In this document: positions 34,153 through 48,000 of the stretch, in pieces
Position numbering within the stretch: the first letter of the stretch is position 1
Layout: every line of letters begins with the position of its first letter
Source of the DNA: Meghimatium bilineatum
Taxonomy: Eukaryota; Mollusca; Gastropoda; Stylommatophora; Philomycidae
Length of the DNA: 64,000 bases
Assembly (NCBI GenBank): GCA_034231615.1
Contig: CM067316.1
Location: forward strand, 64,255,353-64,319,352
Direction of reading: 5' to 3'
The notes under the pieces: generated by a model
The model's input: only the letters and a program-made list of their open reading frames with translations
Database searches by the model: none
What the model was told of the DNA's origin: nothing
Translations under genes and position numbers: made by a program

Positions 34153-35040
34153 AAAATGTGTCCCGTATGGTCAGTCAATATGTACCCCGTATGTCAGTCA
34201 ATATGTACCCCGTATGTCAGTCAATATGTACCCCGTATGTCAGTCAATATGTACCCCGTATGTCAGTCAATATGTGCCCGTATGGTCAGTCAATATGTGC
34301 CCCGTATGTCAATCAATATTTACCCCATATGGTCAGTCAATATGTGCCCATATGGTCAGTCAATATGTGCCCCGTATGTCAGTCAATATGTACCCCATAT
34401 GGTCAGTCAATATGTGCCCGTATGGTCAGTCAATATGTACCCCATATGGTCAGTCAATATGTGCCCATATGGTCAGTCAATATGTGCCCCATATGTCCGT
34501 CAATATGTGCTCCGTATGTCAGTCAATATGTGCCCCGTATGGTCAGTCAATATGTGCCCCGTATGTCAGTCAATATGTGCCCCATAAGTCAGTCAATGTG
34601 TGCCCCGTATGTCAGTCAATATGTGCCCTGTATGTCAGTTAATATGTGCCCCGTATGGTCAGTCAATATGTGCCCCGTATGTCAGTCAATGTGTGCCCCG
34701 TATGTCAGTCAATATGTGCCCTGTATGTCAGTTAATATGTGCCCTGTATGTCAGTTAATATGTGCCCTGTATGTCAGTTAATATGTGCCCTGTATTTCAG
34801 TTAATATGTGCCCTGTATGTCAGTTAATATGTGCCCTGTATGTCAGTTAATATGTGCCCTGTATGTCAGTTAATATGTGCCCTGTATGTCAGTTAATATG
34901 TGCCCTGTATGTCAGTTAATATGTGCCCTGTATGTCAGTTAATATGTGCCCTGTATGTCAGTTAATATGTGCCCTATATGATCAACCAATATGTGCTCCA
35001 TATGGTCAGTCAATATGTGCCCCATGTGTTCAGTAAATAT
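34153..35040 (+). repeat. 24-bp minisatellite, ~36 copies
   Basis: Unit GTCAGTCAATATGTGCCCCG plus TATG. The right half is homogenised to a TCAGTTAATATGTGCCCTGT variant. Confidence 0.97.
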
Positions 35041-35108
35041 TGAACATAAAAAAATAGAGTTAAATTGCAGTTGTACTAAGTAAATTCTGTGTATATTCAT
35101 CCCTTTTT

Positions 35109-35140
35109 TTATAAAGACCTTTTGGTTGAAACGTCAATCT
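35109..35140 (+). other. Hammerhead-like motif (degraded)
   Basis: TATAAAGACC, loop TTTT, GGTTGAAACGTC. GACC and GGTT can pair as helix II, with a TGATAA-like box before and GAAAC after, close to the hammerhead core (CTGATGA...GAAA). The first box is mutated. Confidence 0.4.
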
Positions 35141-35269
35141 TGTATATTTTTCAATGTAAAGCTGTTATTTAATCTATTTTATTTTGTTTTTTAATATTGA
35201 CTGACCATACAGTGCACTGATTTACTGGAGTATCCTGGTCACTCAATTGAAGATTTCTTCCTCTTCTTC

Positions 35270-35635
35270 AGCACTCATTCTCAAACTCCTGCTAGATTTC
35301 TCTTGTAACAGGTTAATGGTCCTACAAGATTTCCAGTTGAATGTAGACCAGAGAATGGAAATGCGCTGTGTTGCTGTTTTATTTGCACATATGGCCCAAC
35401 ACATCCATCTTTGGCGGTAACTGAAGATTTGATCTTATGAGAATTTATGGAGTAAAGTCCAGACATATTTCTCATGTTGAGAGTGAATGAAGCTTCTACC
35501 AAAAAAAGGCACTTGTGTGGCAACCAGGCCTGGACTTCTAGTTCAGGGTACAAAAAATTAGGGTCACTGTCTTATTTCCATACATGTCATAGGAGGCAAC
35601 TTAGGAAAGTTGGGGGGATAGGCTGACAACATGTC
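35270..35635 (-). repeat. Dispersed repeat related to family H (subtype 2)
   Basis: The TTCTCAAACTCCTGCTAG end and ATTTCTCTTGTAACAGG body match 5700-5850. The far end includes CCAGGCCTGGACTTCTAGTT, which recurs at 36835-36860. Confidence 0.65.
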
Positions 35636-35639
35636 ACCT

Positions 35640-35720
35640 GTAAAAAAAATCATAGTTATATCTTTGTCTCAAATTCTTACTTTTGTCGTCTATCAAATAA
35701 TCATCATGGGTGACAAAGAG
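35640..35720 (-). repeat. Family K dispersed repeat fragment
   Basis: The inverse complement matches 36705-36782 (TATTTGATAGAAGACAAAAG). Confidence 0.65.
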
Positions 35721-35777
35721 ATGCAGGTCAACAGACATGATATACAAAAACAATATCACCATTAATGGACAACAGAA

Positions 35778-35995
35778 CAGAACAGACAAAAGATACACAG
35801 AAAACAAAAGATACACAGAAAACAAAAGATACACAGAAAACAAAAGATACACAGAAAACAAAAGATACACAGAAAACAAAAGATACACACAAAACAATAG
35901 ACACACAGAAAACAATAGATACACAGAAAACAAAAGATACACAGAAAACAAAAGATACACAGAAAACAAAAGATACACAGAAAACAAAAGCTGGA
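35778..35995 (+). repeat. 18-bp minisatellite, ~12 copies
   Basis: Unit ACAAAAGATACACAGAAA. It lies just beyond the stop codon of the CIMAP2-like gene. Confidence 0.96.
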
Positions 35996-36043
35996 AAAAA
36001 AAATGATAGTCAAGACTATGCATATACAAATGCAGGAATATAT

Positions 36044-36172
36044 TTACTGTAAATACTGCGAGACTCGTAGGTTTGGTTTCTCTGTTTTGGACTTGAACAC
36101 GTTGGTGTGACCATTGATGTTCTCCAGATCTTCACACTTTGTAATGTTATATCGGCCAGGGCCAACGGGGAT
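36044..36172 (-). CDS. CIMAP2: CIMAP2-like exon 7 (terminal)
   Basis: The acceptor TTTCTTAG lies just above 36172. It encodes IPVGPGRYNITKCEDLENIN, then GHTNVFKSKTEKPNLRVSQY, then LQ and TAA at 36046-36044. Confidence 0.85.
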   Translation of the reverse strand: MPVGPGRYNITKCEDLENINGHTNVFKSKTEKPNLRVSQYLQ

Positions 36173-39017
36173 CTAAGAAATAGAAAGTAGTTTACATTAC
36201 AACTTAACAGTCTGTCTATAGAAAGTAGTTTACATAACAACTTAATAGTCTGTCTATAGAAAGTAGTTTACATAACAACTTAATAGTCTGTCTATATATT
36301 TTGAGTTTGTAACTGAATGTTATGTCATAAGGAGCTGATGATTAAATAATCCCTTTAGCTGTGAGCTGGTAACTCTTGACAGCCTGTAGCCTGTCTGACA
36401 AAAGCACAGGTTCTTCTCAGTTGTATAACTGAGGTGACACCCAGACTCATACAATCTTGTCTCAAAAGTTTGGTTTAAGGATGCATATTTAGTCCCTGAA
36501 GTGTGAGGTTTTCCAGTGCAATAGTATCCCAAGAGTAAAACGTCTTGCCAGGAACACAGCATACACTTCTGGGTCAACTATCTCATCATTCGTCTGTCAG
36601 ATTTGATGACACAATCCACAGTGCTGGCACATCTAGCATTCCCCCATCACCTAGGAATCTGCCACAAAAGGGCACAGGTGCAATGTCCACTGGTCTGCGC
36701 CTCCTCATCATCCATAGGAATTATTTGATAGAAGACAAAAGTAAGAAATTGATACAAGATGTGACAACGAAGATTTTGTTCTGACATATCATATACCTGG
36801 AAAGAATAGTGGCTCTATTCTTTGCCCCCTGAACTAAAAGCCCAGGCCTGGTTTGCCACATGGGTGTAAGGAACGCCATACACTGACAGCCCCAATCCCC
36901 AGGGTTATGCAAAGGTAGGGGGTGGGGGGGGGGGGCGGCACATAGCAGGCAGATCGAAGGATCTGCTAGTAAATATAGCTTCTGTTCTGTGAAATGTGCC
37001 TTTATCTATATTTCGTTTCATTAAATAATGTACGGTACATATTTGTTTAGTTAAAAAAGAGGCCACATTTGCTTAGCCTGTAACAAATTTTCATTTATTA
37101 AAAATTATATTGCATTCATGGTAACATATAATTACTTAGTGTTATTAATATCACTTTATACGTGTACTTCTGTGTCCCAAGACTCTTTTGTCAGATTTTC
37201 TCTGCCATCTTGGTTATTAGATCGCTATGAAGATGCTACATGGATTGACAATAAACTGGAAGTTCTAGCACTACAAAAAATCTGGAATAAAAATAATAAT
37301 AATAATAATAATAATAATACCGGTAATAACTCATTACTATTCCAGAAAGATCCATCTCATTCTGTTTCAATTTGTAAAAAAAAACTGTTTCAATGTTGAT
37401 GAAAAAATTAAAATATAAAGACACAGGAAATAAGAATTAGATACTCACAGAACTGCCAGTAAAGAATTTTTGAGCAAATTTGTCATCGCGGTGAGATGAT
37501 GACAAAAATCCAGGAGTGTTCACAGTTTTAAATTTAGAGAATTCTTTCATGCTGTATGTTGCTGGGCCAGGTGAATCCTGAAATATATATAAGTACCATA
37601 CACACACACACATATATGTAAGTACCATACACACACATATATAAGTACCATACACACACATATATAAGTACCATACACACACATATATAAGTACCATACA
37701 CACACATATATATAAGTACCATACACACACACATATGTAAGTACCATACACACACACATATAAGTACCATACACACATACATATGTAAGTACCATACACA
37801 CACAAATATATAAGTACCATACACACATATATATAAGTACCATACACACACATATGTAAGTACCATACACACACATATATAAGTACCATACACACATACA
37901 TATGTAAGTACCATACACACAGATATAAGTACCATACACACATACATATATAAGTACCATACACACACACATATATATAAGTACCATACACACATACATA
38001 TATAAGTACCATACACACATACATATATAAGTACCATACACACATACATATATAAGTACCATACACACATACATATATAAGTACCATACACACACATATA
38101 TAAGCACCATACATACACACATATGCAAGTACCATTCAAACACACACATATATAGGTACCATACATACACATACTTATAAGTACCATACAACGCACATTA
38201 GTACCATACACACAAATTTCCCTGTCAATACACAAAAGACAGAAACTATGAAAATATGCAGAACACCAAGTGCACTAAACATACAGATAGACAATATAGG
38301 AGTAAAACAAGTAACAGAGTTCAAATATCTCAGTAGTATTTTTACAGAAAATGGGAGCCTCGATAGAGAAATAGAGATGAGATGTCAAAAGCCAAATGCA
38401 GTAACATACCAACTGTCACCACTACTTCTTCATCCCAAGATCGAGATGGAAGTTAAGAGACAAATGATCTACAGTATATTCCTAGCAACACTGTGTTACC
38501 AGTGCCAAACCTGGTCTCTCTCATCTTCACATTACAGAAATATAGTGACATGTGAGAATAAGTGCTTGAGGAAAGCTGCCGTGGTCACCAGGCTTTATAG
38601 ATTACAAAATGAATATATCAGGGAAAGAATAGGTATAATATCTTGTACAGATTACATAGAGAGAGAACAGATCAAGTGGTTTGGCCACATTATGAGAAAG
38701 CATCACGAAAAGTTGCCTGTACAAGCATATAACCAAATGAGATCAGGGTACAAAGCCAGGGGAAGACCATGGAAAAGTTGGATAGAAAACGTCAGAGACA
38801 TTCTGTACAGACACAGTCATAGCACAGACGAGGCCACACATCTGGCTTTAGAACACAAACTTGAGCTCCAATCACCCCTACGCTTAACGGCAAGAGTGGA
38901 TCACAAACCACCTGGAGAAAAACAATACAAACACGCACGCACACACGCACGCACCCACCCACCCAAAACACACACACGCACGCACACACACACACATATA
39001 TATAGTCTATATATATA

Positions 39018-39058
<41 letters not shown>

Positions 39059-42000
39059 TACTTATATATATGTGCATGTGTGTATGGTACTTGTGTGTAT
39101 GTATGGTACTTATATATATATGTGTGTGTATAGTACTTACATATATATATATGATATATATATATATGTGTGTATATGGTACTTAGGCCTATATATATGT
39201 GTGTGTGTGTGTGTATGGCACTATATAAGTACCATACACACACATATATAAGTACCATACAAACACATATATAAGTACCATACACAGACACACATGTATG
39301 GAATAATTCTGACAGAAGAGTTACTTAAATTGTATTCTTTAATATAGAAAACGAATATATTTGTTCTGATATTATATTTTTGTATAGAGCGATCAACTGT
39401 TTTCATTTATTCTATACGTGAGACTTTTAATTACTATTTATGAGATCAGACTTTCAGTCAGTTGTTACATGGCCAGACTTTCAACACATGGCCAGACTTT
39501 CAACACATTGTTACATGGCCAGACTTTCAACACATGGCCAGACTTTCAACACATGGTCAGACTTTCAACACATGGTCAGACTTTCAACACGTGGCCAGAT
39601 TTTCAACACATTGTTACATGATCAGATTCTACAACACATGGCCAGACTTTCAACACATGGTCAGACTTTCAACACATGGCCAGACTTTCAACACATGGCC
39701 AGACTTTCAACACATTGTTACATGGCCAAACTTTCAACACATGGCCAGACTTTCAAGACATGGCCAGACTTTCAACACATGACCAGACTTTCAACACATG
39801 GCCAGGCTTTCAACACAAGCCAGACTTTCAACACGTGGCCAGACTTTCAACACATTGTTACATGGTCAGAGTTTCAACAGTGTTACATGGTCAGAGTTTC
39901 AAGACATGGTCACACTTTTTACACAGTTACATGGTCAGAGTTTCAAGACATGGCCAGACTTTCAAGACATGGCCAGACTTTCAAGACATGGCCATACTTT
40001 TTACACATTGTTACATGGTCAGAGTTTCAAGACATGGCCAGAAATTGTACACATTGTTACATGGCCAGAGTTTCAAGACATGGCCAGACTTTTTACACAT
40101 TGTTACATGGTGAGAGTTTCAAGACATGGCCAGACTTTCAAGACATGGCCAGACTTTTTACATATTGTTACACATTCAGAGTTTCCAGACATGGCCAGAC
40201 TTTTTACACATAGTTACACGGTCAGAGTTTTCAGACATAGCCAGACTTTTTACACATTGTTACACAGTCATAGTTTTCAGACATGGCCAGACTTTTTACA
40301 CATTGTTACACAGTCAGAGTTTCCAGACACTGCTATTGAATAAATATTGAATTCACCTTCAAAGGGGGATGATGTGTTTGTGAGGATACAATAACTCTTT
40401 CTGTTGGAAATTCAGGAAACTGAGCCATCTTGCTGAAGCGACCACGAGGATGGCAATTTATGTTGCTAAGTTCATCTATAAAGGTTTTATATTTGTAGTG
40501 ACCTGGTCCAATTTGTAGTCTTTTCTGTCGAATGCAAAATAATTATATCAGTAACTTTATTCTTAAATATATTCAGACTAACAAATCTGCAGATTCTTAA
40601 AAAAGAATCTTGCCGCATACATGTCGAAACAAACTAAACAAATTGTCATATTTCTTAACAAATTTAAATAATTTTAAACACAACAAAACTGTTTTATGAA
40701 ATTCTTGTGTCCTTATTTCTGTGTTTCTTAGTTTAGGAGGGTCAGTGTTAGCACCCGGTTACCCCATGTCACAAAAGCTGGTGCAGTTCAGTTTAGGAGG
40801 GTCAGTGTTAGCACCCGATTACCCCATGTCACAAGAGCTGGTGCAGTTCGGTTTAGGAGGGTCAGTGTTAGCATCCGATTACCCCATGTCACAAGAGCTG
40901 GTGCAGTTCAGTTTAGGAGGGTCAGTGTCATCACCCGATTACCCCATGTCACAAAAGCTGGTGCAGCTCCCACTACAGTAGATTTGGACTGTTTTTATTA
41001 GTCTGACCTTCCCATAGATCAATTGATTTACTAGGCTAGAGTGTTCTATCTATACTTGGCCTCTACCACCTACTTTCCAAGTATACTCAGTCTGCAGCTT
41101 TCATTCATTTATCCACATTGTGGTCCAATCAAAATGTAGGAAATCTCTGCTGACTTGCTTTGAATGGAATGTGTGGCATTTGTTTAGTGGACCCTGTTGC
41201 CTTCTTCTGTCAGTGGGATCATCATATACAAACTTGTGATACCATGGTGATGTGCAGTATGATTGATCTACCTACTAGGCTGGATGCAGGTTGGTAAAAG
41301 TGGTTGCGGTCATGAACGCAGTGATATCTGGTCTAGTAATAGTTAATTGCAGTGATTCTATGTCCCCTGATCTATGATTCGATTTCTGTGTTTACTGGCC
41401 ATATCTGGTTGACAAATATAAATAGCCAAAATATTGATGTCTGACAAAATGGAGAGTGCTGCAGTAACCAGACAAATAATAGGTAAATACTAAATTAAGT
41501 ATACAGTAGATAACTAACTATCAATATAAAATAATCAGAAATAACAATAAAACATAGAACAAAGACAACTATCGACGTGTCTGTCCTATTAGGATCTTTA
41601 TCAAGAAACAAAAACCAATTAAGACAACACAACTATAAAAAACAATCAAGACTTTGACAATGGTTTCCTTAAAAAAAACCTGTGCCTAAGTGGCAGTTCT
41701 AGCGCATTGAAAATCTGGTTGTGGAGGTGTTTGCATGTACTGGCCATATCTGATTGCAGAGGAGTTGCATATTTCTGGATTCTTTTAGTGGATGATGTGG
41801 TGTCTGTGTGTATTCTTGGCAGGACACATGGGACTCCGTGATTTTCCTCTTCATTGCATGTGAACATTTAGGCCACATTGGTCTGTCCTGTGCCTAAAGA
41901 TGGTTGTTTGGTATTTTCTGTTGAGTTTGTGATTTGCATCTTTAGTGTGGTCATAGGTAATGTGGTATGAAATAGGGAACAAGAGCTAGTCTATTAGTTT

Positions 42001-45000
42001 CACTTGGCCATAGTTTTTGTCTTGTGATGTGATACACCAGGCAGTTCTGTAAAATATATTCTATAGTATTGCGTGCAATTAAAAAAAAATATAACTGAAA
42101 ATATAGAATAGCCAGCACTTTTTTATCTCACAACATTAATTATTATCCCTGTTCTTACAACCACCAGATCTAATAGAATTGTCTTTCCTTGTTCTACAAG
42201 ATCTAATAGAATTGTCTATCCTTGTTCTTACAACTACCAGATCTAATAGAATTGTCTATCCCTGTTCTTACAACTACCAGATCTAATAGAATTGTCTATC
42301 CTTGTTCTTACAACCACCAGATCTAATAGAATTGTCTATCCTTGTTCTTACAACCACCAGATCTAATAGAATTGTCTATCCTTGTTCTTACAACTACCAG
42401 ATCTAATAGAATTGTCTTTCCTTGTTCTTACAACTACCAGATCTAATAGAATTGTCTATCCTTGTTCTTACAACTACCAGATCTAATAGAATTGTCTTTC
42501 CTTGTTCTTACAACTACCAGATCTAATAGAATTGTCTTTCCTTGTTCTTACAACTACCAGATCTAATAGAATTGTCTATCCTTGTTCTTACAACCACCAG
42601 ATCTAATAGAATTGTCTTTCCTTGTTCTACAAGATCTAATAGAATTGTCTTTCCCTGTACTACCAGATCTAATAGAATTGTCTATCCCTGTACTACAAGA
42701 TCTAATAGAATTGTCTATCCCTGTACTACAAGATCTAATAGAATTGTTTTTCCTTGTTCTTACAACTACCAGATCTAATAGAATTGTCTTTCCTTGTTCT
42801 TACAACTACCAGATCTAATAGAATTGTCTTTCCTTGTTCTTACAACTACCAGATCTAATAGAATTGTCTATCCTTGTTCTTACAACCACCAGATCTAATA
42901 GAATTGTCTTTCCTTGTTCTACAAGATCTAATAGAATTGTCTTTCCCTGTACTACCAGATCTAATAGAATTGTCTATCCCTGTACTACAAGATCTAATAG
43001 AATTGTCTATCCCTGTACTACAAGATCTAATAGAATTGTCTTTCCTTGTTCTTACAACTACCAGATCTAATAGAATTGTCTTTCCTTGTTCTTACAACTA
43101 CCAGATCTAATAGAATTGTCTTTCCTTGTTCTTACAACTACCAGATCTAATAGAATTGTCTTTCCTTGTTCTTACAACTACCAGATCTAATAGAATTGTC
43201 TTTCCTTGTTCTACAAGATCTAATAGAATTGTCTTTCCCTGTACTACCAGATCTAATAGAATTGTCTATCCCTGTTCTTACAACCACCAGATCTAATAGA
43301 ATTGTCTATCCTTGTTCTTACAACCACCAGATCTAATAGAATTGTCTATCCTTGTTCTTACAACTACCAGATCTAATAGAATTGTCTATCCTTGTTCTTA
43401 CAACTACCAGATCTAATAGAATTGTCTATCCCTGTACTACAAGATCTAATAGAATTGTCTATCCTTGTTCTTACAACTACCAGATCTAATAGAATTGTCT
43501 ATCCTTGTTCTTACAACCACCAGATCTAATAGAATTGTCTTTCCTTGTTCTTACAACCACCAGATCTAATAGAATTGTCTTTCCTTGTTCTTACAACTAC
43601 CAGATCTAATAGAATTGTCTATCCTTGTTCTTACAACTACCAGATCTAATAGAATTGTCTATCCTTGTTCTTACAACTACCAGATCTAATAGAATTGTCT
43701 ATCCTTGTTCTTACAACTACCAGATCTAATAGAATTGTCTATCCCTGTACTACAAGATCTAATAGAATTGTCTATCCTTGTTCTTACAACCACCAGATCT
43801 AATAGAATTGTCTATCCTTGTTCTTACAACCACCAGATCTAATAGAATTGTCTATCCTTGTTCTTACAACTACCAGATCTAATAGAATTGTCTATCCTTG
43901 TTCTTACAACTACCAGATCTAATAGAATTGTCTATCCCTGTACTACAAGATCTAATAGAATTGTCTATCCCTGTTCTTACAACCACCAGATCTAATAGAA
44001 TTGTCTTTCACTGTTCTTACAACCACCAAATCTAATAGAATTGAGTTAATATTCATCTTAATTTGTGAAGGAGAACCATCAGTTGATTCTTTTTATAGGC
44101 CATCTCATGTGACATTGGCTATCATGTCCCCAAATTTTGTCTTCTGTAAAATCAATTTCCATTATTGATCTTAACTTCATTAGAATGAATCCTTATTGGC
44201 GAGCAATATGCAGCAACAGCATAAAGATGGAAACAGCAAGAGAAAGACCAAGAAGAAGGTGGATTGAAGGAACTTTCAACATTCTGAGACATCACAATAT
44301 TACTGCTTATCAAGCGACCAAACATGCAGGGATGTACCAAAAACTGAACGTCGTTCAATCCTACAGCAAAATTAGAGCAAAGACAATGGATAGATGTTAC
44401 CAGATTCCACAATGCCAAGATTGTACAAGATTTTCTCTCTTGCTCTTCCACTTGCTTATTGCTATGATCTGCCCAAAGAATGTGGGCTGTCTTCAGTTAA
44501 TCTGAGTGAGCAGTTCTTACCTCAAGTTAATTCCTCTCCTGTGATCTTCATTAGGTTTTTTGATACATGTTGTTAAAATGCCACCAGACTTTGAAAATGT
44601 GCCTACATTATACAGGTTAACATAGAATAAACCGTGTCTACAATACATGGGGGTTTACATAGAATAAACTGTGTCTACAATACATGGGGGTTTACATAGA
44701 ATAAACTGTGTCTACAATACATGGGGGTGAACATAGAATAAACCGTGCCTACAATACATGGGGGTGAACATAGAATAAACTGTGTCTACAATACATGGGG
44801 GTGAACATAGAATAAACTGTGTCTACAATACATGGGGGTGAACATAGAATAAACTGTGTCTACAATACATGGGGGTTTACATAGAATAAACTGTGTCTAC
44901 AATACATGGGGGTGAACATAGAATAAACCGTGCCTACAATACATGGGGGTGAACATAGAATAAACTGTGTCTACAATACATGGGGGTGAACATAGAATAA

Positions 45001-48000
45001 ACCGTGCCTACAATACATGGGGGGTGAACATAGAATAAACTGTGTCTACAATACATGGGGGTGAACATAGAATAAACTGTGTCTACAATACATGGGTTTA
45101 CATAGAATAAGAGTGCCACACTGGAGACATCAGAACAAAAAAGCCCTCCAGACAAATTAATCCTCAGACATTTGAAGGAGTGTAGAAAACCTCGAGTACA
45201 ATGAAGTCAATCCTCTATTTCTTTTTAACCTTTAAAAATGAAATTATAAACATAAACTAAACATTTTCAAACATCTACAAATATTTACATGTGTAGAAAA
45301 GTATCCGGCAGTATACTCAAGATTTGGTTCATCTGGAATATTCTTTTGTCTCTTCTTTGTAGCTTCTATGTTCTCAAGCATTACCTCTGTAAATGACTTG
45401 AAGTTGTAGGTACCTGGAGGCAGGTGGGAGCCCTGAAACAAAACAAATCATATTCTATGTAGTCAAGATAAAAATTTTTTGTAAAGAAAAGGAGAAATAC
45501 CAAGAGATACTCTACGCAAAACAACCATCAAAAAGGGTATAACTATGTGTCTCAGAAACATACAAGAACTACACATAGCAGTATGACATCTCTCAAACTG
45601 GAGAGCTCTGGTTTCAAAAACTTACAAGAACTACACATAGCAGCATGACATCTCTCAAACTGGAGAGCTCTGGTTTCAAAAACATACAAGAACTACACAC
45701 AGCATGACATCTCTCAAATTGGAGAGCTCTGGTTTCTGCAATATTCATTATATTTCGCACTGAATATAAAAGACAGCTTCAAAAAAAGTTTCCAAAATTA
45801 ATGGATTATATAGAAATAAGTAACAATAGAAATATCTACACTAAATTTCTTTCACAGTAGTTCCCTTCGGCATCTGTAAACTTTTTACAATGTTCATAAA
45901 GCTGCTGGAAACATAAGTGCAACCCATTATTAGATACATCTCTCAGATGTCTTGTCGCATTAGTGATTACGTAATCTGCATCCTTAAACCATGTTTCTTT
46001 CAGTGCTGATTTCAGCCGAGAGTACAAGAAAAAATAACGGCAGCACAAGGTCAGGATAATATGGAGGCCATTCCAAGGCAATCACATTGTGCTTTGCAAG
46101 GTACTGTTTTACCAGTAGACATTGATGTGCATACATATTGTCACGCAGTATAGTCCAACGGTTTCTTCTCGATTTTTCTGGTTGTTTTCTTCTGATTGCA
46201 TCTCTTAGATGATGGAGAATATCAAAGTAGATTTCCTAGTTAATTAAGCAAATGTTAATTATCTAAGGGTGACTTCTCAAGCAAAGCACAGAAATTGACA
46301 GCTGTGCATCATTCAATCAAAGACAATTTAACTTCTTGATTCTTGATTAGAAACTGGCCTCACAATACGTGGGGCATTCCCATAAGTGCTCCGCCCTCTG
46401 TTCCAGCAGTCATCCGACTCGATGGTGTTTCGAGTCTAATGCTGCTGAAACAGACGTTGACATCAGGGCACAACTCTGGCCCTTGCGACAGGTTTCTTTG
46501 TTGTTCCGCCCACCCACGTTGCGCCCATAACTAGTTCAAGCACAATGTCGGAACAACATAGTAACTGTTATTGAAGGTTACGACAATTTAACTTCGACAA
46601 TGCAACTAGCACAACACACAAAGAAACATCTGAATCTTCTTTTGAAGAGTATTTGTGAAGTCATGTCCTTTCATCAAAGTCATTGCCAACTTCTAAAAAT
46701 ATAATCTCCAAAACATCATCTTTGATTCAAACACGAGTCAACTATTCCGGGAACTTTTGAAAACTACCTCCTAGTCACAGACAGACATTTTTTTAAACTC
46801 ACTAATAATATTCTGTTTAGCAACAGACAAATAGACAGTAGACAGACAGTCAGGTAGGCAAGCAGATAGACAGAGAGGCAGATACAGTCAGGTAGGCAAG
46901 CAGATAGACAGAAAGGCAGATACAGTCAGGTAGGCAAGCAGATAGACAGACAGGCAGATAGACAGTCAGATAGGCAAGCAGATAGACAGAGAGGCAGATA
47001 GACAGACAGAGAGGCAGATACAGTCAGGTAGGCAAGCAGATAGACAGAGAGGCAGACAGAGAGGCAGACAGAGAGGCAGATAGACAGTCAGGTAGGCAAG
47101 CAGATAGACAGAGAGGCAGATAGAGAGGCAGATACAGTCAGGTAGACAGAGAGGCAGATATAGAGGCAGATACAGTCAGGTAGACAGAGAGGCAGATAGA
47201 GAGGCAGATACAGTCAGGTAGACAGTGGCAGATAGAGAGGCAGATACAGTCAGGTAGACAGAGAGGCAGATAGAGAGGCAGATACAGTCAGGTAGACAGA
47301 GAGGCAGATAGAGAGGCAGATACAGTCAGGTAGACAGAGAGGCAGATATAGAGGCAGATAAAGTCAGGTAGAGAGGCAGATAGAGAGGCAGATATGTAGA
47401 TATAGAGGCAGATATAGAGGCAGATACAGTCAGGTAGACAGAGAGGCAGATAGAGAGGCAGATATAGAGGCAGACATACTACTTGAACTGAGAACTTTCT
47501 GGGTGAGAGGTCTGGATGAAACTCTCTCCTCTATTCCCTTCTTCAATCTTCTCTATGTGTACACAATAACCAACACAATAGACAAGATATTTAGACATTA
47601 CTCCCCACATAAGGTAAAGTTCCTTCAGACATTACTCACCACATACGGTAAAGTTCTCTCAGACATTACTCGCCACATAAGGTAAAGTTCTCTCAGACAT
47701 TACTCACCACATAAGGTAAAGTTCTCTCAGACATTACTCACCACATAAGGTAAAGTTTTCTCAGACATTACCACATAAAGTAAAGTTCTCTCAGACATTA
47801 CTCACCACATAAAGTTCTCTCAGACATTACTCACCATATAAGGTAAAGTTCTCTCAGACATTACTCACCACATAAGGTAAAGTTCTCTCAGACATTACTC
47901 ACCACATAAGGTAAAGTTCTCTCAGACATTACCACATAAAGTAAAGTTCTCTCAGACATTACTCACCATATAAGGCAAAGTTCTCTCAGACATTACTCCC

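Noticed and set aside
34129-34781. Cysteine/tyrosine-rich open frames (SQYVPRMSVNMYP type)
   Set aside because: By-product of the 24-bp array, open in three frames at once.
37437-38235. Minus-strand frames rich in Y-L-Y-M-C-V-Y-G-T
   Set aside because: CA-rich array read-through; only the last 43 codons (37577-37449) are a genuine exon.
40726-40981. 20-residue repeat frame (SLGGSVLAPDYPMSQELVQF)
   Set aside because: 60-bp minisatellite in an intron of the opposite-strand gene; no splice continuity.
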